From Hemerocallis citrina (taxonomy: Eukaryota; Streptophyta; Magnoliopsida; Asparagales; Asphodelaceae), in assembly GCA_017893485.1 (NCBI GenBank), contig CM030360.1, positions 8,278,095 to 8,342,094 on the forward strand: DNA of 64,000 bases, read 5' to 3'. Positions 11,471 through 21,418 of this stretch are shown one piece after another. The translations under genes and the position numbers were made by a program. The notes below the pieces were generated by a model that was given only the letters and a program-made list of their open reading frames with translations, did not search any database and was not told the origin of the DNA. Position 1 is the stretch's first letter; every line of letters begins with the position of its first letter.

Positions 11471-13332
11471 ATATGTTGTAGTGGTTTTTATTAAATTCTA
11501 AAAGGAACCCATGGTTTAGCATGCATGCTAATCCAATTGAACTATTGAAATGTCCCATAATTGTTCTCGTTTGATTTTTAAGAAGAAACCCACGAAACTA
11601 GCTCCATGATAGTTCTAGCTCAAATTGGCAAGGAACCCATGCATTTAGGTTCTAGGTGGTTCTAGTTCAACCTTGAGAAAGGACCCATGAACCTAGTCGC
11701 ATATTGTCCTAGTTCAAATTTGGGAAAAAGAACCCATGAATTCTAGTTGTATGTGGTTCGAATTGAAATTGGATCATATAATGTGAACATGCTTCATCTT
11801 CAATGTATGAGTAATAATGATTGGGAAAGTCACTAGTATTGTTAGCTCGATAAAAGCTCGTCTAGGGTCTTATAGTTACCCTAGGGGTCATCGACCATCA
11901 AAACTCGCATCTTACCACCTTCGAAACTATGGATAAATCCTACCTTGTGCACCGACGGATCTTAACTGATGTGGGTTGATCGCGGGCCGAGAGTGTTGAT
12001 GAGATCTGAGTTAGGGGTAGTGATGAGTGAGGGAGATCTCGTCAACGGTGTCTTGGATCGATATGCCATGAGTTGGATCGGGATAATCTTAAGAAAGTTC
12101 TTATTAAAAACTCTGTGAGATTGTTTGGGTCTAGTGACATCGTTAGGGTAGTAACTTATGGCTATTACTACTTAACATTTACTTATTATTATTTTCACCG
12201 ATGGAAAAAAGTTGGTGTTAAGGGTGATACCTTATGATCCGACCTGTCCTATAGGTCGACACTAGGCAGTGTTATTGGGTTGTACCCTTCTTGTCAAAGG
12301 GATACGGTCTGTGCCTTCTCACGGGTTGGGAGCACGGGATCCGTATCTCGTCTGTTATATTCTGAAGTGCCTTGATAAGCGGGAGAGATTTCTGTCGGAG
12401 CTAGGGGATGGACCTCCGGAACTCCGTCTAGTCTTATATCTAAAGGGCGAGAAGCCATATACTATGGTTTGGCTAGGGGGCCACAGGGGATGCTTCGAGC
12501 TGACATGCAACTGCAGAAACTCCAAAGATTCGTCAGATATTTGAGTGAGGTCCGGTGTGCCTGGCAGGATTAGACCGTTTCAGGGCAACCTCATCAGTCA
12601 TGTCGTATCTTCAGAAACAAGTTGAGTACAAAAAGTAGAATTCATTGCACAGGTTCAAATCTCTATATATGAAGAAACAACTTGATACTGGGCGTATGTA
12701 GTATGGGCTGCATACTGTCCCAGAGTCTTGCTTGCATTAGAGTAAGTGCATCATTGAGTTAGTTAACCCTGCATTAGATTCTAAGTCATAACATACACTA
12801 ACACATCAATTATATATACACGTTTCTCTTTCATCAATCTGTTTGCTTTAAGTGGAGAATCGCTGCTAGTCATCAGCCTTAAAACGTCAGTATATGTACT
12901 AACGTTCCCATTTCCATAGGTACTGGATTGCATAAGTACAGGTACCGGATTCAGAAGGACTCAAGGCGAGAGAAGCAAGAGTCAATTTTATTTTCGCTGT
13001 AATAAATATTGTTTACTATTGTTCCATTTGTAACAGTTGTTGTAATTCGTTTATTTGTTGGGAAGCATCCAAGTGAAGTACCAAGTGTTGTTCTTTATTC
13101 ATTATACTCTGATGTAAATTTGTTGAAAGTTGTAACACTTGGGCTTTTAAAGATATTATTGTGACACTGATGTAATGTATCGCAGTTTTATAAAATTCAG
13201 ACTTATAATACATTTGTGTTGAATAAAAAGTTTTAGATTTTCATGTTTTTCATGTGTATTGTGGCTAACTGAAGGAAAGATTCTGGCTTATTTCACGGTT
13301 TCCCAGTATATGGAAATCGGGGCGTTACAGAG

Positions 13333-13346
13333 TGGTATCAGAGCCC
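13333..13346 (+). promoter_or_regulatory. Primer binding site (tRNA-Met type)
   Basis: TGGTATCAGAGCCC lies three bases after the LTR end. It complements the 3' end of initiator-type tRNA-Met, the usual primer of plant gypsy and copia elements, and it fixes the LTR/internal boundary. Confidence 0.85.
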
Positions 13347-13502
13347 ACTTCAATTTATAGTCTAACAGAATAGGAAAACTAAACTTGGATGCCTCTTAGG
13401 AGTCGGGTTTTAGCTAGTTGTAGACAATTATATTTCATATTGTTGTTTCTTTCAACTTATGTTTTATGATTTTTAACTAATTCCAGTATATGTGTTATAA
13501 GG

Positions 13503-14230
13503 ATGGTATTCGAGGATAGCCTAACCGATGATGTGTTGACGGAAGAGAGTGAGCCGATTTCAAGGGATGATCCGATGATCTCGAGTAAGGAGCCGAAGGA
13601 GATTTAACTACAAGCTAACCTCAAGACGGACTCGCCTTCACCACCACAGAGGCTAAGTGTGGGTCAACGCGCAGCGGCGGCAGCCAGCATACGTCAGGAA
13701 ATGAAGAAGCTGAGGAGGTGCAGGACCAGGAGGGGTCATCAAGCTAAGCAAGTGGGTGATGCTTGCAGAGCTAGCAGAGCTATATTAGCAAGCCTAGCAA
13801 AGGAGCAGGAACACTTTGATTTCGGATTGGCACGACTGCAGTATGAATGGGAGCAAGTCCAGGGGACCACTGAGATTGTAACATGCCATTTATGTGAGGA
13901 AGTTGGACACAAGAGACCAGTCTATCCACGCGACAAGGGAAAAGATTTGCACCAGCATCAGAGTTCGAGGACCGAGGTCAGAAGCAAAAGACTCAGAAGA
14001 CAGGAGGCAAACTTAGAGGCGCCAAGACAGAAAGTTGTTTTCTATGTGGTAAGCAAGGTCATTTCATGATCCAGTGCCTGAGGAAGGACCATCATATGGA
14101 TACCCGTGTCTGTTACAATTGTAGGGAGATTGGTCATATCAGGCCAAACTGTCTCCAGTTTAACAAGAAAGACGACATATTGGCCCCGAAGATGAATAAT
14201 AAAGGAAAGGAGCCTGTTCACCAAGAGTAA
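13503..14230 (+). pseudogene. Gypsy gag with three CCHC knuckles (broken)
   Basis: The frame opens with ATG at 13503 (MVFEDSLTDD), hits an in-frame TAA at 13605-13607, continues through an Ala/Arg-rich and a Gln/Glu-rich segment, and changes frame before about 14036. The first knuckle (CHLCEEVGH) has lost its fourth ligand, with Tyr where Cys belongs. The next two (CFLCGKQGHFMIQC and CYNCREIGHIRPNC) are intact. The frame ends at TAA 14228-14230. Gag would package element RNA into particles. It follows the PBS at the expected distance, so it belongs to the long-LTR element. Right after it the sequence changes to the end of a reverse Tat element, and no pol of this element remains. Confidence 0.75.
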
Positions 14231-15163
14231 GAGTTGGCCAAGGAGACCTTCTCCGTTTCGGCGGCACTGGCGCTAAAGGCCCCGCCTCTGATGACTCAGG
14301 CCGAGGAGATCCTAACCGAGTAGCACAAGAAGCTGTTCGTCCCCGATTGGCGGGTGAAGAACCATGACGGCTTCCTCGGCGACTCGCAGATGTGTATGCA
14401 GGCCGTCAAGCATCTGGCGACCCCAAAGGATCGGGCTGCACTGAAGGCGGGGACGACCGGCAACAACACCTATGAGGTCGCTTGGTCGCTTGTGTCGGTA
14501 AGTATTTGAACCATTTGTTTTGAGAATTTCTTAAGTCCGCTGTTCGGTTTTTGCTTCGTTCTAATTCTTCTTTTTCTTCGGCATGCCACTTGTCACTTTG
14601 GCCACCTCATCCAGGAGTTCGCCGAACAGGAGAGGGAGTTGAAGGCCCTTTGTAACAAGGATAGGGCGGAGAAGGCGAGGGTTGTTAGGCAGCTCGAGGT
14701 GGAGCAACGTCGCTCGGATGGCTTGGCGGTTCAAGTTGCTGACCTTGAGGCGGCCCTGGAGCAAGCAAAGGAGCAGCTCGCCGCGGAGGTCGCCAAGGTT
14801 GCTAAAGCTACCGAGGAGTTGGCCGAATCCGCGAAGGCCGTGGAGGCGGCAAAAGCGAAGAGGGACGCCGCGGCGGCAGTGGCGAGGCAGGAAGTCGAGG
14901 CCGAGGCGAAGAAGCACATGGCCGCCAACATGGAGAAGTCCTATGAAAGGGCGCTCGACCATGTGCAGGCTCGCATCCCCGGCTTTCAGAGAGTTGGGTA
15001 CCGGCTGTGGCCTGGCGCCGCGGTAGAGGGCGAAGAGGAGGAGGGCGAAGAGGAGGAAGGAGACGAGGAGGAGGATGGACAGCGGGACGAGGAGGTGACT
15101 GTGGCGGTCGACCCCCAAGCCGGGGCGACGGGGGCAAGGGACCATCTGGCGAGGCACCCGTGA
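14231..15163 (+). pseudogene. Accessory coiled-coil ORF of the Tat element, part 1 (with intron)
   Basis: The plus strand, opposite to gag-pol, encodes an acidic/alanine-rich protein. The first exon (to 14497) reads through one TAG near 14321 and ends at a splice donor GTAAGT (14498). A 117-bp T-rich intron ends in ATCCAG (14614). The second exon encodes a long Ala/Glu/Lys heptad region (VADLEAALEQAKEQLAAE, then AKVAKATEELAESAKAVEAA) expected to form a coiled coil, then a run of Glu and Gly-Glu, and ends at TGA after HLARHP. Antisense accessory ORFs of this kind, between pol and the 3' LTR, are known in Tat/Grande/Retand-like elements. Their role is not established. The GC-rich codon use differs sharply from the AT-rich surroundings. 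Confidence 0.6.
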
Positions 15164-15387
15164 CCGAGCTGCCGCCCCAGGTGGACCCTTGATCTCCTTG
15201 TCTTTTGTAATTTTGTTTTTCTTCTTTTAGAATGTAATGCCTCTTAGCGGACTGGCCACCGCTCTTTCGTTATGAATGAAAAACTTTGAAATTTTGGTCG
15301 AGTTGTTGTCGCTCATAATTCCTTTTTTTCTAAGTGTTTGGTTCATAATTTGTCCAAGCTTTCTCCAACGTAATGTTCTGATCTTTT

Positions 15388-15992
15388 AGATCGTCGACCT
15401 TAGTTCGGACACCGCAGCAGCTCGGCGTCGTGCGGATCTGTTCAAGCGGTCTCGCGAAGCTCGTCTCGAGGGCGAGATCGAGCTGATCCGGAGAGTGTTG
15501 TTCAATGTGGAGAAGAAGAACAGCGAGCTACTGGCCGAGGTGCATCACTTGCGGATAGCCAAGGAAGAACTCTCGGCGAAGGAGGAATAGTTGGCCTCGG
15601 CGCTGGCCGAGCGAGACGAGTTCGCAACAAAGGTCGAGCGGTTGCAGAGGGTTACCGTTGACAAGAGCATCGAGGTGACCAATTTGCATCGCATCATATC
15701 GGACAATGCTGAGTACCCAGGCTCGGTGAAACTCCCTCGGTTCAAGATATCGGTGAAGGACGATACTTTGAAAGATAGGATCGACGAACTCGAGGAGGAA
15801 GTTGCTCGTATTAAGCCTCAGCACGTGAGGATTAACGTCTGCAGTACCTCATGTACCCTGCGAGGAGAGCGAGCGAGGGATCTCTTTCTACGAGCTCGCG
15901 ACTCGCCCACTCGTCGTTGGTCGGACTGCTGCCGATGCCCAAAGTGGCGTAGCAGTTTCTTCGAGTGGAGCCTCGGTCGGAGCCACCGTTAG
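15388..15992 (+). pseudogene. Accessory coiled-coil ORF of the Tat element, part 2
   Basis: After an acceptor-like TTTTAG near 15388 the plus strand reads VDLSSDTAAARRRADLFKR and a Leu/Glu/Arg-rich stretch (SELLAEVHHLRIAKEELSAK). It is broken by TAG at 15588-15590 and continues LASALAERDEFATKVERLQ to about 15992. Heptad-like spacing suggests a further coiled coil. It may be a later exon of the same accessory gene or a second copy of its C-terminal region. The 15164-15387 stretch between the parts is intron-like, with T-rich tracts. An AATAAAATTAG segment near 16190 could serve as a poly(A) signal. Confidence 0.45.
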
Positions 15993-16240
15993 AGTTAGTG
16001 GTGAAGAGGCGTCTCGGTTCGTCGGCCTAGAGATGAGCTCGAAGGTTAAGCGACGCCGATCCCGAGTGTCTCTGAATCGAAATGTCCCCGTTCCGAAGAC
16101 GCGTTGAAAAAAGTTGTACCATGCTTTCGAGTTTTTGTAACACCTTTTTGTAGCAATCTTGCCTTGTAAAATTATTAAGTTGTTTTAATAAAATTAGAGT
16201 TCGCCTGCTCGTTGTTGTGTCGTAGTTGCTTTACTTTTTG

Positions 16241-16430
16241 AAACGAACCGTAAGGACCAAAAGTTAGCCCCTTTGAGTATTTTAGCTGTAGAATTTTTGC
16301 CCTCGCTCGGGGTGTGCCGAAGTCTCTTCGCTTTTGAAACGAACCAAAAGTTAGCCCCCTTGAGCGTTTTAGCTGTAGAATTTTTGCCCTCGCTCGGGGT
16401 GTGCCGAAGTCTTTTTGCTTTTTGATAGTT
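16241..16430 (+). repeat. Two tandem copies of a ~96-bp unit
   Basis: AAACGAACC starts at 16241 and again at 16337. Both are followed by AAAAGTTAGCCCC, TTTTAGCTGTAGAATTTTTG and CCTCGCTCGGGGTGTGCCG. The copies differ mainly by a TAAGGA insertion and by small changes. They lie in the 3' untranslated part of the Tat element. Confidence 0.9.
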
Positions 16431-16700
16431 TGGTAGCTTCGGATTTATGGCCGAGCTAGAGGCTCAATCTGGCGGTTGATCATGATCATGGTGCGAATCA
16501 CGAGACAAGAGGCTCAAACTTCGAGAAAACGTTATCTTGTCGTTTTGTGGAGACGTAGCGCGATCTGAGCCGTTCATCATGTTCTAATGCAAATTTTGAG
16601 GCAATCCGACGGTGAAACTGGCTCAGCAGCATTTTTCTCCCTATGTGGGGGTCGGTACCTCGTCCATTCGGCTCGGATCCTCGAAGTACTTAAGGGAGCG

Positions 16701-17300
16701 GAGTCGAGCCAAGTGTTGGACTCCAAACTCATCGTTAGAGAGCTGTGGGAGCAATTCCGAATGGCGAACCCCTTCTAGCTCGCTTAAGAGCGAGCCTGCG
16801 AAGCAGAGTCGAGCCAAGTGTTGGACTCCGAACTCGTCGTTAGAGTTTGTTCAACGGTTGTGGGAGCAATTCCGAATGACTAACCACTTCTAGCTCGCTT
16901 AAGAGCGGGCCTGCGAAGCAGAGTCGAGCCAAGTGTTGGACTCCGAACTCGTCGTTAGGGTTTGTTCAACGGTTGTGGGAGCAATTCCAAATGGCGAACC
17001 ACTTCTAGCTCGCTTAAGAGCGAGCCTGCGAAGCAGATTGAACCAAGTGTTGGACTCCGAACTCGTCGTTAGAGTTTGTTCAACGGTTGTGGGAGCAATT
17101 CCGAATGGCGAACCACTTCTAGCTCGCTTAAGAGCGAACTTGCGAAGCAGAGTCGAGCCAAGTGTTGACTCCAAACTCGTCGTTAGAGTTTGCTCAACGG
17201 TTGTGGGAGCAATTCCGAATGGCGAATCACTTCTAGCTTGCTTAAGAGCGAGCCTGCGAAGCAGAGTCGAGCCAAGTGTTGGACTCCGAACTCGTCGTCA
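16701..17300 (+). repeat. 115-bp tandem repeat, about five and a half copies
   Basis: Units begin GAGTCGAGCCAAGTGTTGG at 16701, 16806, 16921, 17036 (as GATTGAACC), 17150 and 17264, giving periods of 105, 115, 115, 114 and 114 bp. Each contains CTCCGAACTCGTCGTTAG, CAACGGTTGTGGGAGC, CGAATGGCGAACC and CTCGCTTAAGAGCGAGC, the last being a near-palindrome able to form a stem. Open frames across the array exist because the unit lacks stops in some phases. I see no domain in them. Confidence 0.95.
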
Positions 17301-17476
17301 GGGTGGAGAGTAAGAACAGAGAGATATAAGCAATTTCACAAGTAAAATATGAAAAAACGTTCTTTATTGAAAATTAACAGTCGGCTGCTTCTAAGTTGCG
17401 AGCCATTATTACATAAGAGGAATAAAGAGGAAAAATACAAGCACAAGGAGAGGAACGGTTCGACATTCGAGAGTAC

Positions 17477-18334
17477 TTAGAGAGGTGCTGATGCGCTCTC
17501 TTGGTACTTCAACAGATGGTCGGCATTCCAAGTTCTTGGGATCTCTCTGCCTTCCAGATCTTCTAGGCGGTAGGCTTCGGGCCGAACTACTTTTGTGATC
17601 TTATAGGGTCCCTCCCAATTCGGAGCTAGCTTACTCTTCTGGCTAGGGAACGAGATTGCTAACTTTCTGAGGACTAAGTCCCCTTCCTTAAGGTTGGTGG
17701 GACGGACTCTCTTATTATAGGCCAGCTCGATCCTCCTTCGATAGCTTTGTTGACGAATGGCTGCTCTCTCACGGAGCTCGTCGATCAAATCCAAGTTTGC
17801 CCAGAGTTCTCTGGCATTCTGTTCTTCTTCGTAGGTAGCAAGGCGATGAGAAGGTATACCGACTTCCAAAGGGATCACAGTTTTGGACCCATAGGTGAGG
17901 TTGAATGGCGACTCTCCTGTGGGGGTCCGTTTCGTGGTGCGGTAGTTCCACAGCACGTTAGGGAGCTGATCAACCCATAAGCCTTTAGATCACTTATTCA
18001 GCCTCTTCTTAATACCAGAGAGGATCTGTCGGTTAGCATTCTCCACTTGACCATTCGACTGTGGGTGGGAGACGGAGGAGAAACGTTGTTAGATGGCGAG
18101 GTCTTCGCACAGAGCTCGGAAAGCCACTCCGGTAAATTGTGTTCCATTGTCGGTTATGAGGATTCGAGGGACACCGAATTGGCAGATAACGTTCTTCCAG
18201 AAGAACTGAAGTACTTTGTTCTCGGTGATTGTGGCCAAGGGCTCGGCCTCTATCCACTTCGAGAAGTAGTCGATTGCCACGACTAAGAACTTGAGCTGGC
18301 CGGGAGCTGGAAGGAATGGCCCTAGTAAATCCAT
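17477..18334 (-). pseudogene. Tat integrase, catalytic core and C-terminal part (broken)
   Basis: The minus strand from 18334 down encodes MDLLGPFLPAPGQ, the DYFSKWIEAEPL segment with the first catalytic Asp, LITDNGTQF with the second, and SHPQSNGQVENANR with the third acidic residue. It then continues through LWNYRTTKRTPTGESPF and GDLVLRKL to the stop after SASAPL at 17477. The order and spacing fit the DDE core of gypsy integrases. In-frame stops interrupt it at 18335-18337 (before the core), about 18089 and about 17990. The enzyme would have inserted the cDNA. No chromodomain is visible, which agrees with Tat rather than chromovirus membership. Confidence 0.85.
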
Positions 18335-18337
18335 CCC

Positions 18338-19245
18338 CTACATTGCGAAAGGGATAGGACTTGATAGGGAGGTGAGTTGAGCTTGTGGGAGGCGACGAAC
18401 GTTAGAATACTTCTGACAATAGCTGCATTGTCGAACGTGTCGCTCGGCGTCTTGGGGGAGAGTAGGCCAGAAATACCCATAATTCAACACCTTCTGGGCT
18501 AGGGATCTGGACCCCGAATGTGCCCCGCCTATGCCTTCACGGAGCTCTTGCAAGGCGTAAGTGGCTTGTTCGGGGGAGAGGCATCTCAAGTATGGCATGT
18601 CGTCTACTTGTGTGAAGGAGCGTTTGTACAAGATCCCCTCAACTAGGGTGTACCGCTCTGCTCTGATTCTTACTCGGCTAGCTTCCTTAGGGTCTTCGGG
18701 GAGGAGCACATCCCTTAGGAATTCCATCAGTGGTTTCATCCAATTATCTTGCAGTAGGACAGGCAGTGACTCCATTGAGTCGGGAGTTTCATCTTCTATG
18801 CCCGGCTTCAAGAGCACTTCAATCAGGACGGTCTGCTCGAGACCTTGAAGGGAGGAAGCTAGCTTGGAGAGGGCATCTGCTTGGGAATTTTCCTCTCTGG
18901 GGATTCGCTGGATAAGTGCTTCTTCAAATAGGGCCATGAGATTTCGGACCATGGCTAGGTACTTAGTCATTCGGTCATCTCGTGCCTCGTACTCGCCTAA
19001 GACCTGATTCACGACCAGCTGGGAGTCGCAAAAGATCCGGAGGCGCTGTGCCCCTGCTTTACGAACCATTCCGAAGCCGGCTATAAGTGCTTCATATTCC
19101 GCTTCATTATTGGAGGCCTTGAAGTTGATGCGGAGGGAGTATTGGAGGACGAAATCATCTGGGCCTGCCAGAATGACCCCGGCTCCGCTTCCCTCGTTGC
19201 AAGAGGATCCGTCTACGAAAACCGACCAGATAGGAGGTTCGTTCG
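18338..19245 (-). pseudogene. Second (archaeal-type) RNase H plus integrase zinc-binding region of the Tat element
   Basis: The minus strand encodes VFVDGSSCNEGSGAGVIL, then NNEAEYEALIAG, IFCDSQLVVNQV and NSQADALSKLAS, which carry the Asp, Glu, Asp and Asp residues expected of an RNase H fold. It is followed by a spacer and the His-His-Cys-Cys part of integrase (HSGSRSLAQKVLNYGYFWP...CSYCQK). A second RNase H downstream of the normal one is a known peculiarity of Tat elements. A frame change lies just upstream (about 19270), and the TAG that ends this segment at 18335-18337 interrupts the FAM-GMDLLGP junction. Confidence 0.75.
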
Positions 19246-19341
19246 TTGCCTGGCTGACCTCGGGGGGATGGTACTCTCAACGATGAACTCTGCTAAGGCT
19301 TGAGCCTTGATCGCGGTCCGAGGCTGGTATGAGATGTCATG

Positions 19342-21418
19342 CTAGCTTAGCTCGATGGACCACTTCATGAGACGACCGGAGGTCTCCGGCTTGTGAAGGA
19401 CTTGTTTCAGCAGTTGGTCGGTAAGAACGACCACCGAGTGGGACTGGAAATATGGGCGGAGCTTCCTTGCTGCCATAATCAGGGCGTACGCCATCTTTTC
19501 TATCCTTGGGAAGTGGAGCTCGGCATCCCGAAGTACCTTGCTCACATTAGATGGGCTTTTGAGTCCGGTCTTCTTCCCTTATCAAGACGACACTAAGGGT
19601 CTATTCGGAAGCAGCTAATTAGAGGTAGAGGGTTTCGCCGGGGATAGGTTTGTTGAGGATAGGAGGGTTGACTAGGTAGGCCTTTAGCTAGTCGAACGAC
19701 TCCTGTTGCTGTTGACCCCATTCGAAGCCCTTAGCCCCCCTGAGAGCCTTGAAGAAGGGGAGGCACTTTTCCCCCGACTTCGAGAGGAAACGCCCAATGG
19801 CGGCGAGGCACCCTGTTAGCTTCTGAACTTCCTTGACGTTCTTGAGCGGAGCCATGTCCAATATGGCCTTGATCTTCTCGGGGTTAGCTTTGATTCCTCT
19901 TTGGCTGACCATGAAGCCCAGGAATTTGCCCGAGGAGACTCCGAACGCACACTTGTTCGGATTAAGCCTCATATTGTGCTTTCTTAGTACATCGAACGCC
20001 TCTTGCAGATTGGCCACATGATCGGCCCCACAGATGCTCTTCACAAGCATGTTGTCAACATATACCTCCATATTGTGACCGATCTGACTTTGAAAGACTT
20101 TGTTGAAGAGGCGTTGGTAACTAGCACCTGCATTCTTCAACCCGAACGGCATCACCCTGTAGCAGTAGAGGCCCTGGTCGGTAACAAAGGAAGTCTTCGG
20201 GATGTCCGGGGGAAACATACGGATTTGATTGTACCCGGAGAAAGCGTCCATGAAGCTGAGGAGCTCATAGCCCGAAGTGGCATCGATTAGGGTGTCGATG
20301 CTCGGAAGAGGGAATGGATCTTTGGGACATGCCTTGTTCAGGTCGGTAAAATCGATGCAGATTCTCCAACTTTCGTTGGACTTCTTTACCAAGACTACGT
20401 TGGAGAGCCATTCAGGGTAGTTGACCTCTTGTATGAACCGAGCCTTTAGGAGCTTGTCTACCTCTTCTTTGATAGCTTGTTGGCGCTCGGGAGCAAACTT
20501 GCGCCTCTTCTGTTGGACCGGTTTGGACCCCGGTGCAACGCTGAGGTGGTGGACTAGAAGCTCCTCGGAGATTCCCGGCATGTCGATAGCGGACCAAGCG
20601 AAGAGGTCGCAGTTCCTTCGAATGCACTGGACTATGTCGGAGCATAGGGCAGATGGGAGGTTCTTGCTAATAAAGAACTTTCGGCTCGGATCCTGCTCAG
20701 AAAAGAGCACTTCCTCCAATTCATCCACCGGCTCGGACGTTGGTCGGACACTCTCTTGGGGGATTTCTAGAGTTTCGAGGGAGAGGACTGGGCCCCCAGT
20801 CGAAGTCATATAGCACTTGCAGACCACTTCTTGACTGCCCTTGACTTCCCCTACTCCTGCTCGGGTGGAGAATTTCATCTTGAGGTGATATGCCGAAGGA
20901 ACGGCATCTAGGGCAGCTAGGCCGGGTCGGCCTAGGATCACATTATACGCAGCTGGGACATCAACGACCATAAAGTCCATCGGCTCCGTCCGGGTGGTAG
21001 GAGTTTTGCCAGCAGTTACGCCGAGGGTGATTACCCCTTCAATAGTTACTGGAACTCCCGTGAACCCATGGAGCGTGTAACCGGCCGGTTTGAGTCGGTC
21101 TCGGGATAGTTTGAGCACTCGGAAGGCTGAGAGGAAGAGGATGTTCACGGAGCTTCCGTTGTCCACTAGGATCCTCTCCACTTTGAAGTTTTCCATATGG
21201 AGGTTGATCACAAGGGCGTCACAATGGGGGGTCCTGACCCCTTCGAGATCTTCATCTGAGAACTTGACCGGGACACCGAGGCCTTTGGGGGAGAGGGGTG
21301 CCGTGAACTGAATTGACCTCTCGGATGAAAGCCTTTTGAGAGGAGTTGGAAGAGCCTCCCATGGGGCCTCCGTGGATGAGATGTAGGATACGTTCTTCCT
21401 CAAATTCGGGAGTTTCAT
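19342..21418 (-). pseudogene. Tat protease, reverse transcriptase and first RNase H (RT active site mutated)
   Basis: From 21418 the minus strand encodes an aspartic protease (ILVDNGSSVNILF, with VILGRPGL downstream), then RT with SNVVLVKKSNESWRICIDF, DAFSGYNQI, VMPFGLKNAGASYQRL and the active site VYVDNMLVK. The usual YVDD is YVDN here. RT continues to FEWGQQQQESFD and a stop near 19688. The gypsy-type RNase H follows after further stops (SKVLRDAELHFPRIEKMAYAL, 19545-19342). The protease would mature the polyprotein and RT would copy the RNA. The loss of an active-site Asp together with the stops makes this copy inactive. It overlaps the end of gag in another frame, which marks a frameshift near 21260-21300. 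Confidence 0.9.

Larger units (their letters stand above)
8441..13329 (+). mobile_element. Very long (4.9 kb) 5' LTR of a Ty3/gypsy element
   Basis: The segment begins TGTAATATTCC (8441) and ends GGGGCGTTACA (13329). It is followed after three bases by TGGTATCAGAGCCC, a tRNA-Met primer site, and then by a gag-like frame, so the right border is well placed. A TATA box with downstream pyrimidine/purine-rich leader sits near 9186. The left border rests on the TGTAA start and on the mirrored terminal bases, so it is less certain. The middle is filled with degenerate repeats: a looser family at 9420-10080 (TTGGACTAAAT...AAGCATAAA...GGTTGTAGG) and a dense minisatellite at about 10490-11470. At 4889 bp it lies at the long end for plant gypsy LTRs. 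Confidence 0.7.

Noticed and set aside
14561..15157. 198-codon minus-strand frame (Leu/Arg-rich)
   Set aside because: It is the mirror of the GC-rich coiled-coil exon on the plus strand. Frames on both strands arise from GC-biased codons.
16701..17300. 115-bp repeats as a CRISPR or gene family
   Set aside because: They are continuous tandem copies without unique spacers, inside a Tat element's 3' region. The open frames lack motifs.
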